A stretch of DNA of 64,000 bases from Chlamydomonas reinhardtii (lineage: Eukaryota > Chlorophyta > Chlorophyceae > Chlamydomonadales > Chlamydomonadaceae): assembly GCF_000002595.2 (NCBI RefSeq), contig NC_057011.1, forward strand, positions 3,861,635 through 3,925,634. Reading direction: 5' to 3'. Shown here in pieces: positions 29,779 through 42,462 of the stretch. The notes under the pieces were generated by a model, which was given only the letters and a program-made list of their open reading frames with translations, was not told where the DNA came from and ran no database searches. Each line of letters begins with the position of its first letter. The first letter of the stretch is position 1. A program made the position numbers and the translations under genes.

Positions 29779-31152
29779 ATGATGCTTGGACAAACACGAA
29801 TCCTACGCGGAAGTCGTAAGGCTGCCGGCGGAGCGGCAGCGCCCCTGGCCAAGTCGGGACCGCGACCGGTCGTGGTGCGGCCTGGACTGCATACAGCGCC
29901 GCAACAGAGCCATCTGGTCCACACTAAGCCAACGGTGGTGGTGCGCTCGTCCGCTACTGCTGGTGAGTATGACAAGGGCTAACTAGGGCGCCATCGAGCA
30001 ATCGGCTTGCACAGAATGGCGTGTTGTTTGACTGCACTATGGTGGCCAAACTATGCACACAGACAAAGCATCCATCTCGCAAACCAACGGCGTGGAGCAG
30101 TCCACATCGCCTTCAGTCTACAGTTTCGGAAACCTGAATGTCGAGGAGGTGCGTGCGCGGCCAGTCCGAAGCGTGCGAATTGTGCGCAAGCGCCTGGCAG
30201 TTATATAATTGGCACCGGCTTGCATGCGCAGGCGTATGACTTGGAGCGGAATGACTGGAAGACCACCTCCCTCAGCGTGGTCGTGGTGGGCGCGTCCGGC
30301 GACCTCGCTAAGAAGAAAATCTTCCCCGCGCTCTTCGCGCTGTACTACGAGGGGCTGCTGCCGGAGGTGCGAGCTCGACAGGGCCTGGGGCGGGGGAGCC
30401 GGAGGCACGGGGCCACAGCACACGCGTGGCAGAATGCGGGTGCAGGGCTGGCGGCCTGGGCTGCGGACCGCCGCACGTGACCGCGGGGCCCCAGTCATGG
30501 AACTCGGCTTATCGATTTTTGACGCCCCAGCGAGCAAAGCTTTATTTGTATGGTGGACACATGACGGCCGGATACGTCGAGCTGCGCGGATCCCCAAGTC
30601 AGGCCAGGTGTTGTGGCACCGTGCAGGCGTGTGCAACACCTGTGCCGGGCCCGGGGTAACCGCCGTCGTCGCCGCCCTGCCGTACCGTACGAAGATTCTG
30701 ACGAAAGCCCGCTTCCACACCACACACACGTGTTGCAGGAGTTCCACATCTTTGGCTTTGCGCGCAGCAAGATGACTGATGCGGAGTTCCGGAACATGAT
30801 CGCCGGCACGCTCACATGCCGTATCCACGCACGGTGAGGCTGCTTTGGGGGTGGAGGGTTCTTAGGGTGCATAGGACAGCAAGGGGTGTGTGCGGTAAGG
30901 GGCAGGAGGAGGGCCGGGGTTCTGGCTTTGAAAATCCGGAGGGGTTGGCAGCAAGGGAGCAGCCCACGGCAGCCCGCTTCAGGCCCACGCCCACACGTGT
31001 GGGCTGTGGTCTGCTCTTAGCGGCCTCACTTTCACGTGTATGCGCACGTGCTGTGTGCTGGTGACTGGTAAAGTGGGGTGGCTGGGTGCGGGTGGCCTCG
31101 GGCAGCCGTGGCAGTGGCTCCTAAGGGCGGAGCAAGGAGTGCACGGCACAGG

Positions 31153-31210
<58 letters not shown>

Positions 31211-34200
31211 CGGCACGGCACGGCAGCGCACAGCAGCCCCCGGGTATCCGGGGCCTTTCATTCATTCAAGGAAACGGGGGACTAGGACCACGGCCAGGTG
31301 TGGGGCCCCGGTCCCGCGGCGCCGGGCACTGCACGAACACTGACACTGACACGCCCGGCGGCTCCGCATGGGCATTCTGCAGCGGGTCGGGTGCACACGG
31401 CACTGACGCGTGGCACTGACACGTGGCGCTGACACGTGGCGCTGACACGTGCTGGCCTGGGAGGCGCGGCAGGAGCAGCGCGTGTGGCCCCGCGGCTGGT
31501 GTGGGCGGGCGGGGGCGGGAGCGAGGGCCCGGCCTCAATGACCCGCCATTCCTATTGAGGAGCCATGCCTGACAACCCTTTGCTTTGACAACCCTCCCGC
31601 ACCCCTTGCAGTGAGAACTGCCAGGAGAAGACGGAGAAGTTCCTGGAGCGCTGCTTCTACAGCGCGGTAAGGGGGCGGGGGGTTGAAAGTACAAGCCCAA
31701 ACTAAAGCGAACCCAATGCAATAGAGCGAGGAGGAGAGGGGGGGGGCGAAAGGGGATTGGCCCATGGGCCCGGAGTGGGCGATGTTGGCTTTGGCGACTT
31801 GGGTGGGATGGCCATGGGCAATGGGTTGGGGGCGAAGCTTGGCACTCTTGCACTCTACGGTTTGGCACGGCAGGAAGGGCGGAGCACTGAGGCGGGATGG
31901 GGCCGTGCAGGCTGGGGCGCGGGGCCTTTGAACGTCAGGCCAGGCATTACACGTGCGGTGCCCTGCGCATGTGACAGGCAAGGGAACGCACAACTTGCCA
32001 ACCATCCTTATCATGGCATCATGCCCTGCCACATCCCGCCACACACACACACATCCCGAACGCCGCCACACCCATCCTCACCCATCCACCCCCGCCTCAC
32101 CCAATCCCTGTGATCCCCACCCCTTCCCGCCCACCCACCCAAACACACAACAGGGCCAGTACGACGAGGCCGCTTCCTTCCAGACGCTCAACGGCCGCAT
32201 GGGCGAGGTGGAGGTGGCCTGCGGCAAGCCGCGCAGCAACCGCATGTTCTTCCTGTCCATCCCGCCCAACGTCTTCATCGCGGCGGCGGGCGGCGCGGCC
32301 GACTTCTGCTCCACCAAGTGAGGACGCGGCTGTAGCAGGAGGAGGAGGAGGAGGAGGAGGAGAAGGCGGGAAAAGGGGGTGTTTGTGAGGGGAAGGGGTG
32401 TAAACTACAAGGGCTCTTGGCATCCGTGGAGTGCATTCCCCACCCGCCACTGCTAGTCTGAGACCTTCTACCCGCAACTCTCACACCACCACTACACCAA
32501 CGACAACAACACTCACCCACCGCCGCACCCCCCAACACTCCCCACCACCCTAACCCCCACCCTAACCCCCCCCCCCCCACCCCTCCCCGCCAGGACCGGC
32601 TGGACGCGTGTGATTGTGGAGAAGCCCTTTGGCCGCGACAGCGCCAGCAGCGCGGCCCTGGGTCGCGGCCTGGCGGCTCACCTTCGCGAGGACCAGATCT
32701 ACCGCATCGACCACTACCTGGGCAAGGAGCTGATTGAGAACCTCACGGTGGGGAGGAGAGGAGAGGGAGGGAGGGAGGGAGGGAGGGGCGGAGGGGCAGG
32801 GGCGGAGGGAGGGACAGGGGCAGGGGTTCACGAGGAGCTGTGTCCCTGCGTCCTGTGTGTGATTCCTTAAAACGTACAAACCACACACACTGCCCCCCCG
32901 CCCGCTTCACAGGTGCTCCGCTTCAGCAACCTGGTGTTTGAGCCGCTGTGGTGCCGGCAGTACATCCGCAACGTGCAGGTGGGGGGGCGGGGGGAGAGAG
33001 GGCACAGCGAGCGTTTGGGGGTCACATTCATGATTAATGAAGGAAGTGGTAGACGGTAGACGAGCTTTGGGGGAGGGGCGGTTGAGTGGCGGACAGCGGT
33101 GGCGGCGGCTGGGGATGGGGACGGAGCGGGGCGTTTACCGGCATGGCGGCAGAGGGGCGGCGCCAGTGTGACACTGCGCTGAAGGCACTCCCGAGCAGCA
33201 GCAGCTGAGACGGGTACCTCTCCTCTCCTACTGCGAATGGTGGCTTGCATGGACGGTTAACACCCCCCTCGCCAACAACAAGGGTACCTCCGCGCTCTAT
33301 GGGTTCTTGGCAATCGGTTCTTGGCAATGGTTTATTTTGGGGTCGGAATGAGCTAACCTCCCCCTCTCCCATCCGCGCAGATCACGTTCAGCGAGAACTT
33401 CGGCACCGAGGGCCGCGGCGGCTACTTTGACACGTACGGCATCCTGCGCGACGTGATCCAGAACCACCTGCTGCAGATCCTGGCGCTGTTCGCCATGGAG
33501 CCGCCGGTGAGGGAGGGCTGAGAGGGAGGCAGGGGGAGGGGCAGGGGGAGGGACAGGGAAAGGGACAGGGGGAGGGAGGGGGAGGGAGGGGGAGGGAGGG
33601 GGAGGGAGGGGGAGGGAGGGAGAGGGAGGGAGGGACAGGGAGGGAGGGAGGGAGGGAGAGGGAGAGAGGGAGAAAGGGAGGGAGGGGAGGGACAGGGAGG
33701 GAGGGAGGNNNNNNNNNNNNNNNNNNNNNNNNNNNNNNNNNNNNNNNNNNNNNNNNNNNNNNNNNNNNNNNNNNNNNNNNNNNNNNNNNNNNNNNNNNNN
33801 NNNNNNNNGGATTTTCGTATAAGGGGGGTTTACGCGCCCAAGCCCAGCGAACCTCATCATCATTATCCGACAGCCCGGTCCTCGGTTTAGCCTGATGTGG
33901 ATCACGGCCGTTTGGTGCAATAAAGTGTTGTGCCTGAAACCGCCCGGCCCTCTCAGGTGTCCCTGGCCGCTGAGGACATCCGTGACGCCAAGGTCAAGGT
34001 GCTGCGCTCCATGGCGGCGGTGAGGAGGAGCTGGGAGAGGAGGGGAGGGAGGGAGGGAGAGGATTGTAGATACCAGCCCGAACTAAACCGAACCCAAGAG
34101 AGAGGGGATGGGGCCATGCCGGATGATGAAGAGCACCCAGTCTTGGGTTTTGGCCGGCCCTAGTGCCCGGGCGTGTCCCTTCCACCGCCCCTGAACCCCC

Positions 34201-36566
34201 CCCTATACTGCTGTTCCGGACTTTACCTTCACTTCTCATATAATCATGAATGTAAACGCCCCCAACTCCCCCACCCCACCCCCGCCCGCTGCCCCTCAGG
34301 TGCGGCTGGAGGACACGGTGCTGGGGCAGTACCGCTCCCGCGCCGTGGCGGGCGGCAAGACACTGCCCGGCTACCTGGACGACAAGACCGTGCCGCCGGT
34401 GAGACAGGAGGGAGGGGGGAGGAGAGGGGGAGGGGAGGGGAGCGGGAGGGGAGGGGAGGGGAGGGGAGGGGAGGGGAGGGGGGGCAGGGAGAGGAGGAGG
34501 AGGGGAGGGAAGGGGCAGGCGGGGACTGCGGAACGGGATATGGGCTAGGGAGGCTGTGGTGTTCTAATCAGGGCGGGGGCGGGGTGGCGAAGCGTGCCTC
34601 TGCAAGGCGGGATATGTGACGTGTGTTTCACCATGATGACACTGCTCATCGCCGCTGTTGCCCGCCCGGCCCGCCTCCTCCCTGCCGCGCGCACCCGCAG
34701 GGCAGCCTGACTCCCACGTTTGCTGCGTGCGCCATGTACATCAACAACCCGCGCTGGGACGGCGTGCCCTTCCTGCTCAAGGCCGGCAAGGCGCTGCACA
34801 CGCGGCGGGCCGAGATCCGAGTGCAGTTCAGGTGGGGAGGGCGCGGGGCGGGGTGGTGTGCGGCCTTGGGATGGGGTCGCACAAGTGGCACCAGTGCACG
34901 GAGCAAGCACCCGGCACCTCCTCCGTTCTCGGGCCTTCCCCTTGTACCTCCAAATGCATGCACGCATGCGGGGTCCTCAGCTCGGCTACCCCACACATAC
35001 CACTCCGCTCCCTATCTCCCTCCATCCCCTAAATATGATTGTAATCCCCCGCCGCCCGCAATGTTTGAACACGGCAATCCCCCGCCCCCCTCCTCTCCCC
35101 ACGTAACGCTTGATGTTCCGCAAGATGGTCTACCGTCTACCACTTCCTTAACTAGTCATGAATGTAAACCCCCCTACAGGCACGTGCCGGGCTCGCTGTA
35201 CAAGCACAAGTTCGGCCCCGACCTGGACAGCGCCACCAACGAGCTGGTCATCCGCATCCAGCCCAAGGAGTCCATCTACCTCAAGATAAACAACAAGGTG
35301 CGCAGCAGCAGCAGCGGGGCGGGCAGAGCAGCTGGGGGGGGGGGTAAATCTCAAAGATCTCAAAGCAACAGGGCGCGGGGGCGCAATGCCGCAGGGCTTG
35401 CGTCTGTTGAAATCCACACGCAGTGGTGGGAAGTTAGGCGTGCGGCAGGTAGAGGATGCTTTCAAGCGCCGTGCCCGCTGTCCCTTTGCACCCCCGTGCT
35501 GGACCCTGCCGACGCCTACGTCCCCACCCCCTCGCCGCCACCCCACAGCTAACACCTCTGCCTGTGCTCCGCTACTTTACCTTCGTTTGCTCCAGTCCGG
35601 GCTGGTATTTACATCCCCCTCCCTCCTCCTCCCTCCTCCTCCCTCCCTCCCTCCCGCCCTGCAGGTGCCCGGCCTGGGCCTGCAGCTGGACACCACCAAG
35701 CTGGACCTGCAGTACCAGGCCGCCTACAAGGCCGCGGAGCTGCCCGACGCCTACGAGCGACTGCTGCTGGATGTGGTCAACGGTGGGTGGTGTGGGTGGG
35801 GAGGGGAGGGGAGGGGAGGGGAGGAGAGGGGGCGTGGCTCCCTGTCTCATCCGCCCCTGTCACACGTGTTACACACACACACTCTCTCTCACACACACGT
35901 GTTCACACACGCGCTCCCTCGCGCCCACCCGCACACACACAGGCGACAAGCGGCTGTTCATTCGCTACGACGAGCTGGAGGCGGCGTGGGAGCTGTTCAC
36001 GCCGCTGCTGCACGAGATCGAGAGCCGCAAGGTGGGCGCCGCGGCGAGGGGAACAAAGGGGTCTTGATTATATGAGTTAAAAAACAACAAAACGAAGTTC
36101 GCCCAAGCGGCGCCGGAGTTACTCACGGATACCTTGATTGTATGTGTGGGGGGGGGGCGGCGTGCACACACAATACGCGCCTCGGACCGTCCGCTGCACG
36201 GCATGCACCCCACTTTATGCATGGCTGTGGCTAACGCCCTAGCTCTCCCGGCCCTGGCACCGGAGCGGCTGCTCACGCTCATTCCCTCATCGCCCACACA
36301 CACACTCCTGCCCCCTGTCCATCACCGCCTTTCTCTGACTTCCCACCGCCCTGACCCCGCAAGCCACTGCTACCCCCGCCGCCGGGCCCGCCCCTCCCCC
36401 AGACTTCCTTAACTAACCATGAATGCAAACCCCCTCCCCCCAAAAAACCCAGATCGCCCCCGAGCTGTACCCGTACGGCAGCCGCGGTCCCGTGGGCGCC
36501 CACTACCTGGCCGCCAAACACAGCGTGCGCTGGGGCGACCTGGCCAACGACGACGACGACTTGTAG
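29779..36566 (+). CDS. G6PD: Plastid glucose-6-phosphate 1-dehydrogenase
   Basis: Sixteen exons in constant phase, 598 aa: 29779-29962, 30063-30148, 30232-30366, 30739-30833, 31612-31666, 32154-32317, 32594-32747, 32913-32978, 33381-33506, 33957-34019, 34300-34398, 34701-34831, 35180-35297, 35665-35782, 35943-36031, 36453-36566. It opens with an Arg/Ala/Ser transit peptide ([18 protein letters not shown]). [10 protein letters not shown] (110-119) is the NADP fingerprint and RIDHYLGKE (289-297) the catalytic signature. It oxidises glucose 6-phosphate to 6-phosphogluconolactone, the entry step of the oxidative pentose phosphate pathway. [12 protein letters not shown] places C162 and C170 eight apart, as in the redox-regulated cysteine pair of plant plastid isoforms, so thioredoxin control in the light is likely. 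An assembly gap lies in the ninth intron; no exon is lost there because the phase continues. Confidence 0.97.
31156..31208. repeat. (CA)n microsatellite in a G6PDH intron
   Basis: About 27 uninterrupted CA units between exons 4 and 5. No R1 core lies beside this tract. Confidence 0.9.
31398..31452 (+). repeat. 13-bp tandem repeat in a G6PDH intron
   Basis: Four near-identical units of GGCGCTGACACGT or GGCACTGACACGT in the same intron as the (CA)n tract. Confidence 0.7.
31683..31740 (+). repeat. R2 sequence 16 bp after a 5' splice site
   Basis: AGTACAAGCCCAAACTAAAG followed by CGAACCCAATGCAATAGAGCG starts just downstream of the donor at 31667. It matches the copies at 34061 and 49235 in the same orientation. 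Confidence 0.75.
33018..33064 (-). repeat. R3 sequence in reverse orientation near a 5' splice site
   Basis: Reversed, it reads GTCTACCGTCTACCACTTCC, then ATTAATCATGAATGTGACCC. It starts ~40 bases after the donor at 32979. The same text in forward orientation stands at the 3' ends of the introns ending at 35179 and 49739. Confidence 0.75.
33515..33708 (+). repeat. Polypurine GGGAGGGAGG tract bordering the gap
   Basis: Almost 200 bp of G-runs separated by single A, AC or AGA in the intron after exon 9. The strand could form G-quadruplexes, which would explain why the assembly stops here. Confidence 0.85.
33709..33808. other. Assembly gap of 100 N
   Basis: Exactly 100 N, the usual placeholder for a gap of unknown size. 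It lies inside the intron between G6PDH exons 9 and 10 and does not interrupt coding sequence. Confidence 0.99.
34061..34105 (+). repeat. R2 sequence near a 5' splice site
   Basis: GATTGTAGATACCAGCCCG followed by AACTAAACCGAACCC lies 41 bases after the donor at 34020. The same intron carries an R3 box at its 3' end. Confidence 0.75.
34233..34263 (+). repeat. R3 box near a 3' splice site
   Basis: ATAATCATGAATGTAAACGC followed by a C-rich tract, ending at the acceptor before 34300. With the R2 copy at 34061 it frames this 280-bp intron. Confidence 0.65.
35125..35175 (+). repeat. R3 sequence at a 3' splice site
   Basis: GATGGTCTACCGTCTACCAC, then CTTAACTAGTCATGAATG and TAAACCCCCC run directly into CTACAG at 35179. 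The string contains CTTAACTAG, a possible branch point. Confidence 0.75.
35581..35617 (-). repeat. R2 sequence in reverse orientation near a 3' splice site
   Basis: GTCCGGGCTGGTATTTACAT is the reverse complement of the donor-side R2 text. It lies 48 bases before the exon starting at 35665, with a C/T-rich tract between. Confidence 0.65.
36076..36142. repeat. R1 core in the last G6PDH intron
   Basis: TTAAAAAACAACAAAACGAA, then GCGGCGCCGGAGTTACTCACGG, ending at a short TGTGTG run. Reversed, it reads CCGTGAGTAACTCC, a splice-donor-like string, here antisense to the gene. Confidence 0.6.
36401..36434 (+). repeat. R3 box at a 3' splice site
   Basis: ACTTCCTTAACTAACCATGA, then ATGCAAACCCC, about 20 bases before the acceptor at 36452. 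CTTAACTAAC contains a branch-point-like CTAAC. Confidence 0.7.
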
Positions 36567-38791
36567 GCGCAGGAGCAGGAGCAGGAGGAGGAGGTCGGCG
36601 GCCAGGCAGGAGGAGGAGGCGAGGAGGAGGAGGGGAAGAGGAGGGCATTCGGGCTGGGCTGAGTCGAGGTTGTTGGTGTGACAGGGGAGAGAGGCTTGGG
36701 CTGTGTGCGGTCAATTGACCAGGGGCGCTGCGGAAGAAGCGCCCAAACGCCCCGGCGAGCGATGGGTTCTTACGTGTCCAGAAGCGTAGAGGACACACAT
36801 TGCACGTGTGCACATTTAGACCCAGAAGACTACGAGCGTGGCTTTATGTTTGTATTTTCAGGCAGTCTCGCGGCCAATGCCGCGGCCGCCTGGCTGTCTC
36901 GTCCGTCTCCACAGAACTTTATCTTCGTACTTCATGTGCTGTGTGTCGTAGCGGTCAAAGGTGTCACGCGTGTTGGCGACGTTGTTTGTTTTGTTGGGTA
37001 CGCCGGTGTATGGTACCGTATGTAGCTTGACGTCTGCCTATGCTTGTACAGGGTAGCAGCGAGGCCCATGGGGTTGTGTGTATGTATGTGTGTGTGCGTT
37101 CACCCTGGTACGGTACTGTGTTTATAGGTAGCTTGCGTCTGGGCCCGATGCCTGCCTGGTTCGCAGGTGGCGCCAGCTGCGGCTGTGTTTAGCGGGGCTG
37201 GTTGTATTTGAATGACCTGTAGGAAGTGATTAGGAACAAGACTTGAGGTCGGCTTGCGCTCGACTTTGCTTTGTGTTGGCGGTCGCGCAAAGCCGCGGCA
37301 TGGTGCCAACGCGGCATGGTGCGCACACCCGCCCGCTTGCACTCGGGCCATTCCCGATACATGTGGTGCGGGGTGTTTGTGCGGTGACTGGGGCGGCTCA
37401 GCTGCCTGCCGGTCATTGGCTGGCGCGTATTCTTTTCTTCCTGCGGGGAACATCTCCCCCCACACCTAGAATGAACGAGAGTGACACTCGCACGCGTGGA
37501 TTCACGTGACGCGCTGGTTGAGAGGCGCCGCACTGTAAGGCTGCTGACAGACTGAAGGCGTCGGCCAGTGTTGTTTCGCCCCCTCCGTTACCTTGCTCAT
37601 GAGCCAACGGGTTGCGGGCTTGAGGGAGTGGCAGCAGCACACGAGCTTGTGTGTAAGACGGCAGCATGGTGTCAGTGCCCCCGACTCCACAACAGCAGGT
37701 CGGTTCCGGGACCGCCTCCGTTGCCAGACCTCCAGCCACCTCGTAGATTGATTGGGGCCGTGACGGTCCCGTGCCCATCTGCCAAACGACCGGCAGGGCC
37801 CCTGCGCAAACGGCGCGGCGGCGGGTACCGCAGCTGTGAGAGGAGCCGGGAGGCGGCGGGATGAGTCGGATGGCCGGATGGGGGTGATCGCGCCGGCAGT
37901 CGGATGGGAGGCTGTCAGCTACTGGGGGCCGTGCGGCTGCGGCAGTGCGCTTTCGCGCGGGGTGGGTTGAGTGTCGATGCAGTCGCTGACCGTTGTTGCA
38001 CGGAGCGGCTGGGCACTGTCATACTGTCATACACACACTGCCACACCCAGCCCAGTTGCATGCCCGCACCCTAGACACGACAGCAAGCAGATCACGGTAC
38101 ATTCAGTCGCACGGTGCAGTTGTAGATAAAGCTGTTGGTTGCCTCACCCTCAAACACAGCACTACACCCAGGCGAGGAACTGCAGGTCTGCAGCTGCCTC
38201 CTCACATACCAGCTGCCAGCCAGCCAGCCATAAACCGCGCACAAGGCTAGATGGTTAAGGGGACATGGGCGCTCCTGCCTTAACTCCCCCCCTCGTACTT
38301 GCCTAGCACGCGCGCATGCGGCGCTCAAACCGCTAACTTCTTACCATCAATAAGTTATACCGTATAAAGGGGTATAACCCTTGGTATAAAGGTTCCTGTG
38401 TGCACCTCACGTGTGTATAATCGCATGCACATGCGCGTGCCTGGCAGATGGCTGTCTACGGTGTCGGCACACCCGCTGTCCCCGCGGCCGCCCTGCAGCA
38501 ACGCCCGCGGCTGGCGCCACCACCGCCCCACTCGCTCCTCCTTGCTCCGTCGCTCGTCAAACGACAACTTGCCAGCCGCACAACACCCAGGGTCGACGGC
38601 GCAGGGCGCCGCTAACCTCATCAGCGATCAAGCTTGTGGCCGTCATATCCCGCCACTCCTGGCGACCGTTGGCGGCAACCACCAGGCCTCGCTCACCAAC
38701 CGCCTCAACCAGTAACTACCCCCAACAAGCAACCGCAACGACAGCCCCCCGCTAACCACCCGCCAACCGCCCGCCAAGCCGCCAACCGCCA
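36567..38791. other. 2.2-kb stretch between the convergent G6PDH and PDX3-type genes
   Basis: Contains both 3' UTRs; nothing else is recognised. (GGA)n-like purine runs follow the G6PDH stop (36570-36650). Near 38340-38395 there is an AT-rich patch with repeated TATACC/GGTATA strings. Confidence 0.4.
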
Positions 38792-41700
38792 CTAGGGCTG
38801 CAGGCGGTCCATGACCCAGGGCGAGGCGGGTTCGGGCGCGGCGCGGCGGAACGCGATGCGGTCGTGCAGGCGGCTGGGGCGGCCCTGCCAGAACTCCACC
38901 AGCGTGGGCCGGATGAGGTAGCCGCCCCAGTGCGGCGGCTTGGGCACAGGCACCGACTCGTCCGCGTGCTGGGCCTGCAGCGCCTTGTTCCTGTGTGTGT
39001 GCGTAGGTGTGTGTGTGTGCAGGTGTGTGTGTGTATGTGTGTGTGTGTGTGTAGGTGTGTGTGTGTGTGTGTGTGTTATAAAATGAAACGAAAGCCCGCC
39101 CAACGACGCGGCGGAGTTACTTACCGATACCTACCATTTTACCGAGCGTCGCGTGACTGTCGTGACCCATGTGTGTGTGTGTGTAAGTGTGTGTGTAGGT
39201 GTGTGGGGGTGTATTTGACATTATTGCATAGGGAGACGGCTGACACCGCGTGCGTGTGTTTAGGAACGACTATGGTTCGCCCAAACGCGGGTCCGCCCAC
39301 GTTACCAGCGCAATGCCTACGCGCCCCACGCTCCCCCCCACCCCCATCCAGGCGGCGCCCCCCCACCTGTCCTCCAGCTCGTCGCGGTCCCTGCAGGGCC
39401 GGCTCTGGTTGGACACCCAGGCGCCGATCTGGCTGCCGCGCGGGCGGCTGTGGAAGTACTCGGTGGACTCGGCCTCCGGCACCTGCTCCACCACGCCCTC
39501 CACACTGTGTGTGCGTGCGTGCGTGGGAAGGGAGGGGGAAGTCAAGCAGGGGCGGGGCGGAATGGCGACAGCGGGGCACAGCAAGGAAGGATCGGTTGGG
39601 GGCTACACGGCCCTGATGCATCGCGCCTCAGTCCCCAGCAGTACTGTGCCGTGCGCACGGCAGAGGATGCCGCATCCCCCTCCCCATACAGGCTACAGCC
39701 TCACTCCACGGCTCCAGTCGTCTCCCTCCACCCTTCGCCCACACGTGTACACGCGTGTCTCTGCCAACGCAAGGCTCAGCAGCCGGCATTCCTGGCATGC
39801 ATGCACCACCGGTACCACTCCCCAGTGCCTGTGGGGAGCCGTACGCGGCCCGCACACTGCCCAGCACCCCGTCATCTCTCCCCTAACCGGTCCCCATGCC
39901 ACCCACATCTACCTCTTAACCCTTGCCTATCGCCCTCTCTGCCTCTTTCGCCGACTGGGCTTGTGTGTAGTCTTCTCTTTGTTATCCCTTCTTTATCCTA
40001 CTGCCGACACGCCTCGGCCCTTTCACTGTGCCCTGCCCTTCCGATTTTTGCCTTGCCCCTTTCCCACATGTCGTGCTCCTGGCCCGACGCTCCCTGCCTG
40101 GCGTCGGGGCTGCTTTCCTGGTCGCCAGGTAAGTCGTGGGTTTTGCTTGTCGCGTCCGCGTGCCTGTCTTGTGCTGTTGTGCGCGTCACCGAGCCCGGGC
40201 GGCGACATTTATCGCCGGCGCCGCTCGCCCTGCTACTCCACGACGCCTCGGCCTACATCCCATAAGTATTATCGCTCGCAACTAACGCCTCTGCCTGCAC
40301 TCCCGTTTTCGTTGGCTTTGGTTTAGTTTGGGCTGGTATTTACAATCCCCACCAGCACCACCCTTCATCGGCCCCACCCCCCACCGGCCCCAACCCCCAC
40401 CTACGCCTCATGCTCTCACCGCCCCCCCCCCCCCTCCACGCTCTCACCGGATCTGTCGCTGCAGCTTCTCGTAGTAGATGGCGAACGCGGCCTTGCCGGT
40501 GGCGGCCAGGTCGGAGCCCTTGCGGCTGGAGTAGTTGGTGTAGAACACAAAGCCTTTTTAGGGCGGGGGAGAGAGGGGCGATTGTGGGATTGCGAGGTTG
40601 ATAGCATCGTGGGGTGTATGTAACGTGGAGGTAGGAGGTGCGGCGCTGCTTAACAAGCTGGGCGGGATGACGGGGAGCACATCCGGGGGCGTGTTTGCTG
40701 ACGTGCGGGGTGGGCCCAGTGGGCTGAGCCAGCTGTGGTCCCAGCGCCGCGGCAACCTGCCAATGTGCCTCACGCGCGGCGTCCTCACGCAGTGACCTCA
40801 CACGCTGTTGTATCGCACACTCGCACCATTTGCCCCTATCGCTTTGCGACGCTCCTCCCTCTTCCCTCCTCCCATCCCCCCCGTCCCGCTTCCCCCCTTT
40901 CACCTCCCTCGTTCTCCTCGGTCCTCACCCCTCCTCCCACCCCCGCCCTCCTCCCTCCTCCCTCCTCCCTCCTGCCTCCTCCCTCCTGCCTCCTCCCTCC
41001 TGCCTCCTCCCTCCTCCCTGCTCACCCCGCTCGTCGTATCCCTTGAGCAGCACCACGCGCACGGAGGGCTGGCCGGCGGCGTCGCAGGTGGCAAGGTTGA
41101 TCGCATTGGGCTCCTCACACACCTGTGGCGAATGCGGTGGCGGTGGTGGCGGTGGTGATCAACGAGGAGGGTGGGGTGGGGGAGGAGCTAGGTGCTGTAC
41201 CCAGGCTAAAGCGCAGTTGAGTCACCCCGAGCACGCGCCCAGTTTCAAGCCAATTCCCTTCAGTCGACCCTCAACCCCTCACACCTCCACACCCTCATGC
41301 CCTCACACACCTACGGTGCCACCGTGCCTACGGACATTCCCTCTCCTCCCTCCCTCCCTCCCTCCCTCCCTCCCTCCTGCCCGCTGCTGCTCGGTGCTCC
41401 CTCACCTTGCCCGCCACCGCCGCCTTGAACCATTCGTCGAACAGGGCCATGGGGTCGCGGCCCGCGAAGTCCGCCTCCTCCAGACCGCCCACCTCGTAGC
41501 TGATACGCATGTCGGCAACCTGCAGCAGCAGCAGCAGCGCAGCACCATGTGACCAACACGCCGACACATGCAGACCACAGCTTGCATTTTCTAGTTTCCT
41601 TCAAAAAGCTGGCTAGACTCGCCACACGAACAGGCATCCGAGCGAACGAGCGCCGAGACCCTCGCTCGCACGGCCAGCTATGGGTGTGGCAAGTCAGCAC

Positions 41701-42414
41701 AAGGCCACTCACACCAAGTCCAAACAACAGCCACCTAACACCTAGCAAACGCCCAACCAACCGCCAACGCACCCGCTTGGCCTCCGCCGCCGCGCTCTCC
41801 GCCGCCGCGCTCTCCGCCGCCGCGCCGCCCAGCCGTACTGTCATGGCGGCCCCGGGGTACCGCGGCAGTCCAGTCAGGTGGAAGCGCTCCGCCAGGGGGG
41901 GCGGCACGAAGCGGCCGCCCAGGTAGTGGTGCTCGCCCTGCAGGTGCAGAGGAGGGGGAGGGGAAAGGAGGAGTGGGACGAGGAGGGGGAGGAGGGGGAT
42001 GAGGAGGAGGTGGTGGAGGAGGACGAGGAGGAGGACGAGGTAGAAGAGGGGGCGTGCATGTAGAAACGGAGAAACCCCTCACCACCGCCACCGCCCTCAC
42101 CACCCCCACCCCACCTACCCAAGCTACATACGCCCCAGCACCACCTGGCCCATCCCCGCCGGCCCAACCTCCCCCACCTCCCTTACCACCCAAACGCCTG
42201 ACCTTGAAGCGCGCCGCGCACATCTTGGGCGCTGTGAGCGATACCAGCATGGCGGGCTGGATGGCCTGGCCCGGACCCGCGGCCTCGTCGCCCCGCTCCA
42301 CGTCCCAGCCCGAGGGGATGTCCACTGACACGATGGGCGGCGGGCCGGCGGCGGGCAGCAGCGCCTGTGCGTGTTTGTGTGTTGTGTGTGTGTTTAAAAA
42401 AGACGAAGCCCGCC

Positions 42415-42462
<48 letters not shown>

